Source of the DNA: Nageia nagi
Lineage: Eukaryota; Pinophyta
Direction: 5' to 3'
DNA: 64,000 nt
NCBI GenBank assembly: GCA_050084985.1
Contig: JBITNC010000001.1
Coordinates: 199,206,001-199,270,000, forward strand
The translations under genes and the position numbers were made by a program. Under the pieces are notes generated by a model that saw only the letters and a program-made list of their open reading frames with translations, ran no database searches and was not told the origin of the DNA. Positions 1-11,000 of the stretch are shown here, piece by piece (positions within the stretch are counted from its first letter, which is position 1; each line of letters begins with the position of its first letter).

Positions 1-204
1 TTTGGGACATGACAAGGTTATCATATATGAAGAATTTTGCAAAAGAGTTCTTGATAGGTTTGAAAGAAAAGATGAAGAAGAATACTTTATGGCTACACTT
101 GACCAAGTCACCTCCGTGGGTAACTATGTTGAAGAGTTCTAAAGAATTTCAGTTATGGTCTTGGATGTGTCAAGCAAGAAGATAGCTTTCCTCTTTATGG
201 AAGG
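1..204 (+). pseudogene. Ty3/Gypsy-like gag fragment (element Z, capsid part)
   Basis: Reading from base 2, the frame gives an aromatic/acidic gag capsid pattern (EEFCKRVLDRFERK, then VGNYVEEF) typical of the Retrotrans_gag family, whose product forms the virus-like particle that packages element RNA. An in-frame stop (TAA, after VEEF) and the missing N-terminus show it is dead and starts upstream of the window. The frame runs into a solo LTR at 205 and resumes, after one copy of the 5-bp target duplication, at 1395. This is therefore one gag gene split by an insertion. Its continuation (zinc knuckle, protease) is at 1390-2017 and 9905-10900. Family assignment is by motif pattern only. Confidence 0.7.
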
Positions 205-1389
205 TGTGACGTCCCCCTTTGATTATTGTACTTAATTTTGGAATCCTCTTTGTACATATTTAATTATTTAATTTTCCTTTATTAGTTAGAACTTGGGATA
301 AAAGATATAAAGGTCCGTTGGACCCCACTATGAGCCCCTAGTGGGATGTCTCCCTCCCAAATGTAGTTTAGTATGATTTAATGTACTTGAAGATCCTGAA
401 ATATGATTGTAGGAATCCCAAGGCTTATTTAGCTCTTAGAGCATGGATAGTCACCTAATGGCCCCATTGTTGAGATTGGGAGCACTTGTACACATTTGCC
501 AACCTTGGGGAGACTCCTAGACCCCCACATTGGCCCATGATACCCATGCATGCCTCCTAGGTGCCCACGCATGCCCACTTAAGCCCATGTTGAGCTTGAG
601 GACCCATGTGGAGGATAAGGGAGGCCTAGATACCCACGTTGGGCCTGGAATGATTCCTAGGTGCCATCCTTGGGGTTTGAGGGGTTGGGTGATGACTTTG
701 AGGTGAGATCCAGACCATTGAGAGCTATATTAAACCTTGGAGCATCATTGCTGGATATACAGATTATTGATGATTACTCATACCGTCCAGTGGACAAAAG
801 CCTTGGCGCAGCGTTAAGCAACATCCGTAGGTGCAACATCTAGGAGGGTTAATAGGCTGAGGGATCCTATTGATCTACGGCTGTGGTGTAGCATCTTAGT
901 CCATCTAATGGCATTCCAAAGTCACATTCCTACCATTCAGTTGGTTGCCAAGGTTTGGAGAGAGCTCCTTCGATGGAGAGGATTCAAATTCTGAGGGAGT
1001 GAGGTTGTTCCATTCAATGTTCTGTCCGTCCAACATTAATCATATTCGTTGTGCCCTAGTTGGCTCCTTTGAGGCTAACGTTGAGCCCTATGAGCTTGGT
1101 ATTGTATCATTGTTCATTATACATCTTTAATACAACTTTTGGGCATTGAGATCCCATATTACATTGTGCACTTGTTCATTATTGCAATGTTGTGGTGTGT
1201 TTGCCATTCATGCATGTTGTAGCCAGACGTTCGCATTATTGTGTTGTGTAGACTTGTATTTGGTGCCCTAACCCTAAAGTTGGCATATTGAGGTGCTTGA
1301 TGCTTGTAATTGCCTTTCTAGGCCAAACGTTGGTGCATACTTGTGTGTTTTGGTTTAATTGCACTTGAATTCGTGATTGGGATTCTATA
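205..1389 (+). mobile_element. Solo LTR (family L1), TSD GAAGG
   Basis: It begins TGTGACGTCCCCC and ends GGGATTCTATA, corresponding to GGGATTTTACA in the better copy at 33681. The 5-bp duplication GAAGG lies at 200-204 and 1390-1394. Length is about 1.19 kb, matching the paired LTRs of the element at 32478-38088, with which it is collinear throughout. No internal region remains, so LTR-LTR recombination has left a solo LTR. It sits in the Z gag gene. Inside it, around 500-680, are short repeats built on the phrase CCCACGTTGGCC. Small ORFs inside it are shadows with no gene signature. Confidence 0.9.
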
Positions 1390-2017
1390 GAAGGACTTAA
1401 AGAACCATTGAAGGATTTGGTCAAAGCTTTCGACAAGATGCAATTAAGAGGGCTCTTACTCTTGAAGAGTCTACTCTACCAAGGACCAAGCACGTTACAC
1501 CATACCATAGACCAAGCATGGGAGAACCATTCAAGAAGGATGCTTCACCACCAAGAAGAGACTCATCAAGTGGGAAGGCCACTCTTGCTCCTCCCATTAC
1601 ATACACAAGAAGAACCAAGGATGAGAGGAATGAAAGAAACAAACTAAGGAGGAAGAATTTATGCTTTAATTGCAAGCAACCTTGGACATTAGGTTACCGT
1701 TGCCTTGGCAAAGGGGCAATACATTAGATTGAGGTCTTATCTGAAGGAGAGTCATTCTATGAAGAAGATGAAGCTAATGATGAGTATGATGAGGAGTCAT
1801 CATATAGAACCATGAACATCTAAGGACCAAAGCATACTCCACCAATGACCTCAAGAGGAGGAACACTAGATACATTGAGTGGTATGAATCAATACTTCAC
1901 TACGAAGGTTCCCAAAGAAGTTTTGGTAGAGAAGGTTCTAGTTTTGATAGATGGAGGTGCAACCAATAACTTTGTCAATGAGAAGCTAGCCACTGCCAAG
2001 AAGATGAAGATTGAACC
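1390..2017 (+). pseudogene. Z element: gag zinc knuckle and first half of protease domain 1
   Basis: After the solo LTR the gag frame continues (KEPLKDLVKAF), then a frameshift leads to a basic region and a zinc knuckle of the LCFNCxxPWxxGxRC type at about 1659-1706. The histidine of the usual GHRC is replaced by Tyr. A stop at about 1726, an acidic linker and further stops follow. The aspartic protease then starts at about 1890, with the catalytic motif LIDGGATNNF (Asp codon at 1950); the usual Asp-Ser/Thr-Gly is Asp-Gly-Gly here. The reading is cut at 2017 by the X-A insertion, and the protease resumes at 9910 in the correct frame once one target-duplication copy is discounted. Confidence 0.75.
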
Positions 2018-3371
2018 TATTGGTATGTTTTTCTTTCCTAGTCCAAAACATGCACAAGATTTGGAGGAAACAACGTTACTTGTTTCCGCCTGAAAGGACT
2101 GGTTACCCCAAGCGCTCACATGGAATATGGTCTTTAAGAAACAGTAGTCAAAGATGCATATTGTTAATTGTATACAAGGGAAATACGACGTTGAAGTTCT
2201 TCTCCACAATGAGGAAAGACTACAAATGTGAACGAAAGCGAAGAAAGATCACAAATGTATGGACAAACACAGGGATACATGCAAAGGAATACTTGGAAAG
2301 ATGAACTTATGAAGGCATTACTAGTGGTGTAGTGTTTCGGTAGGTCATCTTCAGATTCATTAAGGTCAATGTACTCACTATCAAGCCGGGCAACAAATAG
2401 CAATATGCACTCAAATCACTACCAAACGAGAGCAAGAAGCTGTTGGGTCTTGGTGGAAGACTTAGTGGGAAGGAATAAATGAGGTGAGGGCATGGGCACA
2501 AGGACCTAATTGAATGGTATAAAGACAAGCTATGAGCCTCAGAATACATCCACTTATGTGCAAATCATGTAAAGAACAACTCAAACCACTTCCATGAATA
2601 TTCAATATGTAACTCCAAGAGGAAAGTCATTCAAATATGCATGATCCCACAAATGATATTCTTCACAGTATTAACTTTATAATCTCATTCCACAAAAGAA
2701 ATAAATTCATAATGATATTCAATGATAAACATGCATAGAACCCCTTATGCAGCAAACCTCTATGCAATGGAATGTAAAAGCTTTAGGATGCAACAAACTC
2801 AAAATCTTGCACATGTAAAGGCTTGAAACCAGCATCTCAAAATGCAAGATTGTCAATATGTAATACTTCTATTAAATGCAGAGTCTCACATGTGCAAATA
2901 TGCGTAAAATTCTCAATATCATTTAGTATTTCAAATGCAAAAATCCCCTTCTAAATGGCCACGATGGAGTATAAATAGGCCACTAGAAGTGTTTCCCTAA
3001 AGGCATCAAATCTAATATGGTGTGCACACATGCAACACACATACTGATACAAAATCAGATTGTTCTCCTGAATCGATGCAAGTGGCACTTAAAAGTGTAA
3101 CAAAATATAAATGCCACCACTAAAATGCATTTAATCTACCTCTAAACTACTCAAAGCCAAACTAGATATGCAACAAAAGGGTTTGACATCTGAACTGGCG
3201 GGAGCAAAACCTCATCCCTGCACTAGTTAGAGTCATAAATGAGTCTGATAGATTTGACCTAGCGGGAGCAAAAACTCATCCCTTCACCAATCAAATCAAG
3301 TAAATAAAGTTTGACATAACAACCACCATCAAATATGCATCAAACAAAAAGAACAAATATCACAGGCGGAA
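2018..3371 (-). other. X-A 3' non-coding region
   Basis: This is collinear on the minus strand with 19650-21054 of copy B. It contains the doubled phrase 'gcgggagcaaaa-ctcatccc' (3195-3300) that copy B also has twice. No reading frame here is shared by both copies. The ORF-like stretches around 2011-2549 are not conserved as protein between the copies and are taken as shadows. Confidence 0.6.
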
Positions 3372-4568
3372 TGTGACGTCCCATTTGGATCATTGAGAAA
3401 ATATGTCATGGTCACTTTGTAATCTAGTGTTTGCTTATGATCATGTTGTGCTTGTGTAACTCAAGCAGGAGCTTATGGTTTGTGGACCCCACTGTGAGCC
3501 AGTAATGGGACGACTCCCCTTGAGTAGTGTTGAGTTAATTGTAATGGGTTATCCCGAATTGTGGGAATCCCTAGATAGGCATGAGTCTTGTTTAGTCCAG
3601 AGTGGAGCATATAGCGTTGGGAGGGCCCCACATACCCCACGTTGGCTTATGAGGCTACTTGGACCCCCACGTCAGCTTAAGAGGCTCATCCCCAGGTCAG
3701 CCTTGATGGCCTTTATGACCCCCATGTTGGCATATTGGGCTTATGGGACCCCCATGTTAGCATATTGGGCCAATATGACCCCCACGTTGGCATGGTTGAC
3801 CTGTTGACCCCAACGTTGGAATAGACTTGGCTTGGGATGATAATAAGGCATGATGGATACGAAAGGCTATATATTGAGGATGGAGCTCCATGATGAGATT
3901 AGCTATTGATTATACTTCTTCCATACTCAACCCGATTGGGCATTCAAGTCTTGGTAGTGCTAAGCATTATTCCTAGACGATGTCTGGAGGGGTGATAGGG
4001 TTGGGAGCTTGGCATTCTACGACTTAGGTGGGTCACCTAGTCCATTTGATGGTATTTCGAGGGCAAGCTTCTACCTTCAATGGTTGCTAGGGTTCGAGGA
4101 GGCTCCTTTGCAGGAGAAGATTCAGAGTTTGAGGGAGTGAGTCTTTCCTGTGGTGTTCGGCTTGCAAAGGGTTTGGAACCCTAGATCTGAGTGTTGAGAT
4201 CCTCATTGTATTCCATTCCATATCATAATAATATACAGCTTGTGTCTCTCTCCATTGTGTTGTGCATTGTTTATGTATGTGTTGTGTCTCTTGTATATTG
4301 GTGTTGGAAGCTTCATTGCATTCGTGGGTATTCAAGCATTGCATATTCACCTGTGAAGCATTCGTTGAGGTGCCAATTGTTGGTGTGTTCCTTAGAGGGC
4401 TAACGTCAGGGTATAAGGGTTGCGTGAAAGCCTTAGGAGGCTCACGTCTACATTGTAGGGAGTTTGGGTGCCCCAGGGGCCTAATGTGGGTGTGTCTGCA
4501 TCATTCATTAAGGGTTTGAGTATCATAATTGGAATTGTTTTTGTTGAGGGTGATTTTAGGTCATCACA
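3372..4568 (+). mobile_element. Solo LTR (family L1, diverged subtype) inside X-A
   Basis: It starts TGTGACGTCCC and ends GTCATCACA, about 1.2 kb, with the L1 landmarks in order: GACCCCACTGTGAGCC near the start, a run of 'CCCCCACGTTGGC' repeats at 3640-3820, and the GGAGGCTCCTTTG/GGAGAAGATTCAGA stretch at about 4095-4130. Flanks are CGGAA (3367-3371) and CAGAA (4569-4573), a 5-bp target duplication with one G-to-A change. Copy B has no insertion at the matching point (about 19665), which gives an empty site and shows this LTR arrived after X-A. No coding function. Confidence 0.85.
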
Positions 4569-4591
4569 CAGAATCTGTGAGTGGATCAGAC

Positions 4592-7500
4592 CTAAGCCAG
4601 ATTTGATTCGATACTGGCGGAGTTCCACTCCTTGTTGGTGAGACCGTACGACTCAGTGGTCTCCTCCAAGAATGCCACAGTCTTCCGTACGCCCTTGAAA
4701 TCATTTTAACGGTGCTACCATTCTGCGGAAAGTAGTCCTCTATCTTCCTAGACGTAGCCTGCATCTTGTGTCTCTAGATGACCATCTGCCTTTCTTGGAC
4801 GATAGGATGCCCTACCTTCAGCAAGTTGAGATCATCGATGTCTAGATGCTCCTATATCAGGTTCTGAGCCTCTACCAATATCGCCTCTTTTTACATTGTT
4901 ATCCTCCCCTTGGAACTTGAGCTAATAGGCATAGTTGCTCATCTATTCCTCAACCTCCTTTCTCAAGGGGATTCTAAGCTTCAGGATTGTGTTGCACTTC
5001 TCGAGTGCATGATTCAGCCAATCATGGTGGTAAGTGAACTCGTGGCAGTAGAATAATTTTTCAGGATTGTCAGCGTAGACATGCTGCAGATGGGAGACAT
5101 TGGGGAGATAGCTATTCAATGTACTAAGGTGTGCTAAGATTTGTGCCTTAAGGTCCCTAATTTCCACACCTTCAACAAGGAGCTTATAGATTTGAGAAGA
5201 CAACCTCTCGATAGCCTCCATCATTTCTTTTTGTAACTACTCCTTCATCAATTCCCATCCCTCATGGAAGGAAGTCTGCTTCATCAAATCTATGGGGGTG
5301 GTATTGACCTTCATGAATTTGTTGATGATCTTCTTGTTAGCCGTGAGTTCCTTTTTCAGCCTCTTCACATCCTTTTTGGCTTCGTAGCCTTCCTACTCCA
5401 TGATTGCAGCGTTTTGAGTGACTATATGTTTATGGGCTGTCCATCTTAACTTTACGAGCATCTTAAATGTCTTGATGGTACAGTCTTCTGCTCTCTGAGG
5501 ATGTTTCTTCTTTGAATAACAATGGCTGATGGAGATTTCCTTTTGGGAGGTGGAGACAATTGTATCAACCCTTTGAATCTTTTCACCATCCGAAAGCTCC
5601 TCTTCCTCATCTTCAAAGCTCAGATTTTGGTCTATATCTTCATCATGAGCTGTGCTCATGCTAAGGGCTCTAAGGAAGGCATCCAAGTCAAAATCTAGAT
5701 GCTTGGTTGCTGGTTGGGGAGGAAGCCTTTGTACCAACAATCGTCCTTTATTGATCTTCTTGGCTTCTTGTATCGGAGTATTTTGAACAAAGGGTGATCT
5801 TCTTACTCTGGTTCTCTTCCTGTCTTCTCTTCTTTTTTTATTCTTCGATTTCTCCTTCATCCTCTTCATCTCCTCCATCACCATCTATAGATATGCCTTT
5901 GTTCCTAGGTTGGGGGGACCTTTCATGGCTCGTTCTCTTTGTAGAGGATTTCTACAAATAAGAAGAGGACCTTTTCCTATGCTCGGTAGGAGAGGGTATG
6001 GAGACACCCATCCCTCTGGCATACGTTACTTCGGTGACTTGGACCTCGTCATCATCATAGCTCCCAATGTCCACAATCTCATCATCTTCATGGAGATTCT
6101 TGATCTCTATCTCATTAGGTGCAGAGGCACCTACGATTACGTCTTCTTGCTCAGGGACAACGATAGCATCATCATCTTCCTCTTCTTCTTCTCTTCCACA
6201 CGACTCTTTGACTCTTCTCCGGAGTCTTCCGTTGTACGATTGGGCTCTTCATCAGTCTCTACGTCGAAAGAGGAAGTGGAGCGTTCGGAACTGAAACTAG
6301 AACTTGGTTGCGACGGGGGGAATTTCTCTCTGCATCCAGAAGAGCGAGTCTGGAAGGGATCGCTTATGTGGGTGAATCACTAGCACAAGTCTCATTCACT
6401 ACATCATCCAGCACATCCGAGGGGATAATGCAATAGCCAGCATCCTTGAAATCAGCCATTAGTACACTACACTTGCTAGGGCCTAGAATGTGCTCCCTCG
6501 GAGCCTCTTGCCTTTTTCCAGTGGGAAGCAAGGGTGCCTTAACTGGCGGAGGTGCAACACGTACAAGAGGAGGGGATGACCTGATCCTAAGAGGGACCTC
6601 TTTAGATCTAGATTTAGTAGTTCGGGGTTTCTGAGGTGGTTTTCCTTCTTGGAGGGAAGCCTTTTTCCTGCTCAAGAGAGCATCTACGTTTGCAATCTCC
6701 TTCTTATCTTGCACGTTTTGGTACTTCTCCACACCCCCCAAAGACTTATGCTGAAAAGCAATAGGTTTGTGGAATGCAATGCTGTAGAAATGTGCAATAT
6801 TGCCTCTAGGATCATAGTTTTGTACCATTGCCTCCTTGGAGAAAACATACTGCTATAGCTCCTTCTTCATTCTGGTTGCTTCAACCCATGTCTGACACAC
6901 ATACCTTGCAATTGAGATAGGCATGTTAATGGACGCATTCTTCTTCTTCCAAACTTTCTCTTTCAAGAACAAAAGTTGCCTGGTAAATTCCATGAGGATA
7001 AGCCTATCACTAGCATATCTTGGTAGGAGTAAGGGTCGCTTTTTCGAGCCATAGACTTTGATGAATGTATGGTCACATCTTGCAGAAAGAAATCTGCATG
7101 TACACTGATGGCTTGGATGACTGCATCAGAAATCCTCTTCACCATGGACTTCCCTTTGATATCTTTATAGATATCATACTCCCAGTGATCATTCCTCTCA
7201 CAAAAATGCTGGAACTTGTTCTGGTACCACCACTTTGGATAAGCCCGCCACACGGGGGTGCCTTTTAGACCCAAATACCTTTTATCAACCAGCTCCTTGG
7301 ATCTAACCTTGCCATGCAATAACAAGTATACAAGATAGGAATTCATGTAGAATCTCCTTGAGGAGCCAAAGTAAGCTAACTGGTGGCATAGGGAATCATT
7401 GATCACCCCACTTCATCGGATAGCTCTCCCCGAACTAATGACTGCAATGAAGCTGTAAACGCCTTCCTACACTTAGCATCAATTTCCTGACCAGTGATCT

Positions 7501-8125
7501 TGGACAAAAGAGTGATCAATTTGGCTACGACAGGTAAGAACTCTTCTCTGCGAACATTGATCAAACCTCTGCCCTTGAAGATTTTGGTAATCTTCTAGTA
7601 ACCATGGCCGAATGTAGTCCCCAGGCTAGGTCGTGGAATCATGGAACTCTTCAAAATATGCCAATGTGTAGTCGTCCCCATATCTTTTCCAGCCAAAGGT
7701 TGCTTCAATTCCAGCAGGGGGGAAGTCCATAATTACATTTCCCTTTGTGTCCTATAGGACTCTTGTCGTTTTCACATCTACTGGCTACCTCATAGCACAA
7801 ATTAGGAAAAGGTACTACAAAAGGCATCATAGTGGCATTGAACAATCCACAGGTGTGGATAAGCTCCTCTGATAAGTCCTCCTTGTTGATGGAGGCAATG
7901 GAGGCTAAATTCTGGATGGGATCCAACTTTCCCTAGTCCGTATCACCAACAAAGATATATCTTCCCTTAAATTTGGCTTCAAGGAGCTCTGGTCTTTCTC
8001 TCTTGAAACTCAATCAGGCTCTCTTTCAAAAGTTAGGCCATCTTGTTCTTAGTTACATGTCTCTCGAATAATTGCCCTTGAATTTTCCTGGCTCTTGATG
8101 GAGGTGGTCTGATATTTGAAGCCAT
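4592..8125 (-). pseudogene. X-A long ORF, unknown protein (~1,178 codons, broken)
   Basis: The frame starts at an ATG at 8125 (MASNIRPPPSR...) and ends at the TAG at 4592-4594; copy B has the matching start and stop. Several frameshifts and stops interrupt it. Open pieces lie at 7705-7926, 6963-7406, 6364-6828, 5393-5884 and 4943-5224. Features in order: a basic N-terminus (FERHVTK); a globular part with PFPNLCxEV, an EEFHDS region and FYMNSYLVYLLL; a WRAYxxWWYQNKFQ aromatic block; a low-complexity acidic/serine middle (EDEEEELSDGEK); and a heptad-rich C-terminus that is probably coiled coil. I recognise no RT, integrase, transposase, helicase or protease signature. The function is unknown. 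Confidence 0.6.
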
Positions 8126-8702
8126 GTAAGAATGTTTGGAATGCCCCCAAAAGAACCTAAGGACGATTCTGGATGCAACAAGAAAGAACCAAACATGCAG
8201 GTCTGGGCTATAGGACGTCCAATGCATTGGATAAAAGTTGCCTTCCTTTTATATGAGATGCATGGAAGGTGAATGTATGGCAAAGTGCATGCCTGCCACT
8301 TGTCTTCTTCTCCTCTCAACTCCTAGCATCTCACACTTGGCCAATTTCATCTTGTAACCTTGTATGCACAGTTTTGGATGAGTGCTTGAGCATTGCCTGA
8401 AAATCATGCGACTGGGCCTTGGGTCAGTCAAATTTCGGGGTATAATTCACCTCACACTTGGGCGCATGGATCTGGGTGAGTGAAAAAACATGCACTGCAA
8501 AGCATGCGCCTCAAGCTCGGGGCTTAATTGTAATGCCTTAGCCAAAAATGGCTATCTGGATGCACAACGACCCTCTAGACTCCTTATTTCTCCCTTGCAC
8601 ATTGTTTTGAGTGAGTGCAAAAGCATGTGCTAGAAATGGTGCTACTGGGAGTAAGGTGAAAATCTGAGATGAAGTGGTAAAAATGACTAAGGGGTGGCTT
8701 GA

Positions 8703-8730
8703 TATTTATAACCTTCCATGTTGCCACGTG
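8703..8730 (-). promoter_or_regulatory. Putative TATA box with G-box in X-A
   Basis: The minus strand reads TATAAATATC at 8710-8701, with a CACGTG palindrome (G-box core) 15 bp upstream at 8725-8730. Copy B has TATAAATATC at the equivalent place (15731-15740) with the variant CACCTG. The site lies about 580 bp upstream of the ORF start. Conservation of the TATA core between two degenerate copies supports a promoter role; activity is inferred. Confidence 0.45.
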
Positions 8731-9216
8731 TCACCTCTGGGTTGGTCAAATTAGGGGTCAAATGGTACAGCTAACATAAGGGGTGCATGGTTTAGGACGT
8801 GTGCAAAAGCATGTGTCAAAAAGCATGCGACTAGGATCTGGAAACTTAGTCAAATTTCGGGTCATGATGGGGCTCAATTCCTGGTTGCATCGTTTAGAAG
8901 GGGTGCAAAAGCATGCACCTTAAACCTTGTGCCTGGCCCTTTCTCTTAAATTTCAAACACTTAGCCAATTTCAATCCCGGGCCAAAACATCTAGGAGTGG
9001 GCGCATGACTTGGGAGGAGTGCTTTTTCATGTACAAAAAATGATGCGACTGGGGTCCAACACACCTCCCGAGACCAAAAATTTCAAAAATAGGCAAAAAT
9101 GACAAAAAATGCAAATCTAACATAGTTTGCATGTTTTGGAAGACATGCTTTTTCTCCCTTAGCTCCAAGTAATGTTCTAGACAATTTTGCAAACAGAATG
9201 ACTGAGGCTCACTTTT

Positions 9217-9225
9217 CTTTTATAG
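9217..9225 (-). promoter_or_regulatory. Second putative TATA box in X-A
   Basis: The minus strand reads CTATAAAAG, preceded by CCTATCCGAGAAGG. Copy B has CTATAAAAG at 15338-15346 preceded by CCTATCCAGGGGA. The two TATA sites in each copy look like a duplicated promoter cassette within the tandem array. Confidence 0.4.
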
Positions 9226-9886
9226 CCTTCTCGGATAGGACAAGTGTTGTCATATGATTGGTGCAAGAGGGTGGCGAATGCATGTGTTAACACTTGTCAA
9301 CAATCCGGGCCGAACACTTGAAAACATGTGACTAGCCTTGATTGTCTCAAAAATGGCTAAGTACAAGTCTCCTCTTCCCTGGTCGCATGGTTTGAGTTGG
9401 GTGCAAAAGTACTCACTTGAAAACATGCGATTGGCTTTTTCCAGAAAAATGCTAAATATGAGAGCCTCAAGTTTGGTCACACCATTTTGGGTGGGTGCAA
9501 AAGCACACACTTGAAAACATGCGACTAGCTGAAAACACATTTTTGCCTTGAACTCTGACCATAATGACTTCAAACATGAAATGCAATGAGGGAGAGATGA
9601 ACTTTTGCAGCATGGGGGACCTTGAAAGTGTAATTTTAAGACTAAAGAATGCAGGTAATGAGTATGAAAATGCAGCATGAGGTTGGTTGCACCGTGTAGG
9701 GGATGTGCAGAAGCATGTCCCTCAAAACATGCGATTGAGGAAAAATGCATGTTTCTGACTTGATTTGACCATGAATGTGCAGGTTTAACATGTTTCCAAA
9801 AGCTAGACCAAATGCATATAGATGTTTACTTCCATGCATTATTCTTTTATTTTCGAGGGTCCTCAAAAATGCAAAATTTTGGGGGA

Positions 9887-9904
9887 TGTTGTGCAGGCAC
9901 AACA
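9887..9904. other. Terminal hairpin of X-A
   Basis: This is a perfect inverted repeat, 7-bp arms TGTTGTG/CACAACA around a 4-base loop, at the exact terminus next to the target duplication. Copy B has the same hairpin (14415-14432) with one loop base changed. Conservation is visible; a role in transposition is inference. Confidence 0.7.
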
Positions 9905-10627
9905 GAACCATTTCCGGATTTTCATGTGATAGTTGGAAATGGGAACATCACACCTTGTAAGAAATATGTGCCCAAGATGAAGGTTAGTTTAAAAGACTAA
10001 ATTATTGAAGATGACTTCTTCATCTTCCCTTTGGGAGACTCACCTCATTTTGTTTTTGGAGTACAATGGTTGGTATCCTTAGGAGACTACACCACCAACT
10101 ACTCAACCTTGCAATTCAAGTTCAAGAGTGAAGGCTGTGAAATCACACTTCAAGATATCAAAGAGGACAAGAACCAAAATGCTTCAATCAAGAGATTGGA
10201 GGCAACCACATCAAGTGCAAAGGATAGAACCACCTCAAGCATGGGACCGCAAGAAGATAGAAGAAGACCTTTGGAACAAAGATGGACTTTGACACCCAAA
10301 GGCATTCAAGAAGAAGGTACACATGTAGCTCCCTTCACTTTTTGTTCATCTCCCCATTCTCCAATTTTTGAAAATAAAATTAGTCCCTCATTTGGTCTAG
10401 AAATGCTAAAGCTCCACCAAACATTCTCTATGAAACCTAGGATGTCCACTAGGCCTCACATATATGGAAAAAGATTAGCCGCAAGAGACATCCCTCATTT
10501 ACCCATCAAGAGAATAAAAAAAGACCTTAGAGAGCTCATCAAACCATTGATTAGACCCATCAAATACCCTACTCTCAAATTAGAAGGGCACCTTATGGGA
10601 GATTCCATTCTTATCCTAGACTCCTAG
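9905..10627 (+). pseudogene. Z element: protease domain 1 C-terminal half and linker
   Basis: The protease resumes after the X-A insertion with the flap and core (VIVGNGN, then FGVQWLVSLGDYTTNYS, ending at FKSEGCEITL). One stop lies at 9998-10000. From 10031 a single open frame of 198 codons runs through a hydrophilic linker of about 120 residues into the start of a second protease-like domain (LKLEGHLMGDS near 10575-10610). Discounting X-A and one GAACC leaves the frame intact across the junction, so X-A landed in a gene whose frame was open at that point. Retroviral-type proteases cut gag and pol polyproteins. DGG in place of DSG/DTG makes activity doubtful. Confidence 0.7.
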
Positions 10628-11000
10628 TAGACAATGGAGCTACCAATAACTTCTTTAATGAAGCCTTGGTCCTTAGAGCAAATATGAAAAGAGTTGAAAC
10701 TCAAGAATTTGGTATCACCAATGCTAGGGATTACCAAACCATATGCAAATACATGGTTAGGGATCTTAAGTTGACCATTGGAGACCACACCATCATAAAA
10801 GACTTCTACATTTACCCCATGGGTGGCTCACCTTATATTTTTTAGGAGTCCAATGGTTATACCAATTAGGAGATGTCACCTTCAACTATCGAAAATTGGA
10901 AATGAGCTTCTTCGAACAAGGAGAGAAGCTCACATTGAAAGGCATCCATCCTATACACCCATTGATGGCTTTGAATAGTTTGGAAAGCATCTATGAAGAT
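10575..11000 (+). pseudogene. Z element: second protease-like domain
   Basis: A second aspartic-protease-like domain follows the first by about 400 bp. It has VDNGATNNFF (Asp codon 10630-10632), then a core reading FYIYPMGGSPYIF...QWLYQLGD, and closes with MSFFEQGEKLTLKGI. A frameshift separates the upstream ORF from the Asp motif, and a TAG lies at about 10843. The motif is Asp-Asn-Gly rather than Asp-Ser/Thr-Gly, but GATNNF matches domain 1. Two proteases in tandem in one polyprotein are unusual; duplication or read-through between two elements could explain it. No RT follows. Confidence 0.6.

Larger units (their letters stand above)
8330..9760 (-). repeat. X-A tandem array of ~100-bp units
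   Basis: Read on the minus strand, this repeats a unit centred on GTCGCATG(C/T)TTTT...CTTTTGCACTC; on the plus strand it appears as 'gtgcaaaagca...catgcgac'. Clear units occur near 8460-8510, 8610, 8800, 8900, 9010, 9130, 9390, 9490 and 9700. Spacing is irregular, about 90-200 bp. Copy B has the same array at 14595-16080. It is non-coding as far as I can see and lies between the hairpin terminus and the ORF, so it reads like a leader or promoter region. Confidence 0.75.
2018..9904 (-). mobile_element. X element copy A (novel ~6.65 kb unit), TSD GAACC
   Basis: This is the minus-strand copy of a unit that recurs on the plus strand at 14415-21054. The boundaries come from the end of A/B similarity together with a perfect 5-bp duplication GAACC at 2013-2017 and 9905-9909. 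Read on the minus strand it begins TGTTGTGCC at 9904 and ends CATACCAATA at 2018; copy B ends CATACGAACA, so the terminal CA has decayed to TA. Order on the minus strand: terminal hairpin, about 1.4 kb of tandem repeats with TATA boxes, a long broken ORF, then about 1.4 kb of non-coding DNA. A solo LTR at 3372-4568 is nested inside. Without that LTR the unit is about 6.69 kb, against 6.64 kb for copy B. I see no terminal direct repeats. Confidence 0.85.

Noticed and set aside
5910-6383. 157-codon plus ORF
   Set aside because: Shadow of the minus-strand X ORF; copy B shows conservation only in the minus reading.
9250-9750. 166-codon minus ORF and similar ORFs in the X arrays
   Set aside because: Not conserved as protein between X-A and X-B; produced by tandem repeats of favourable length.
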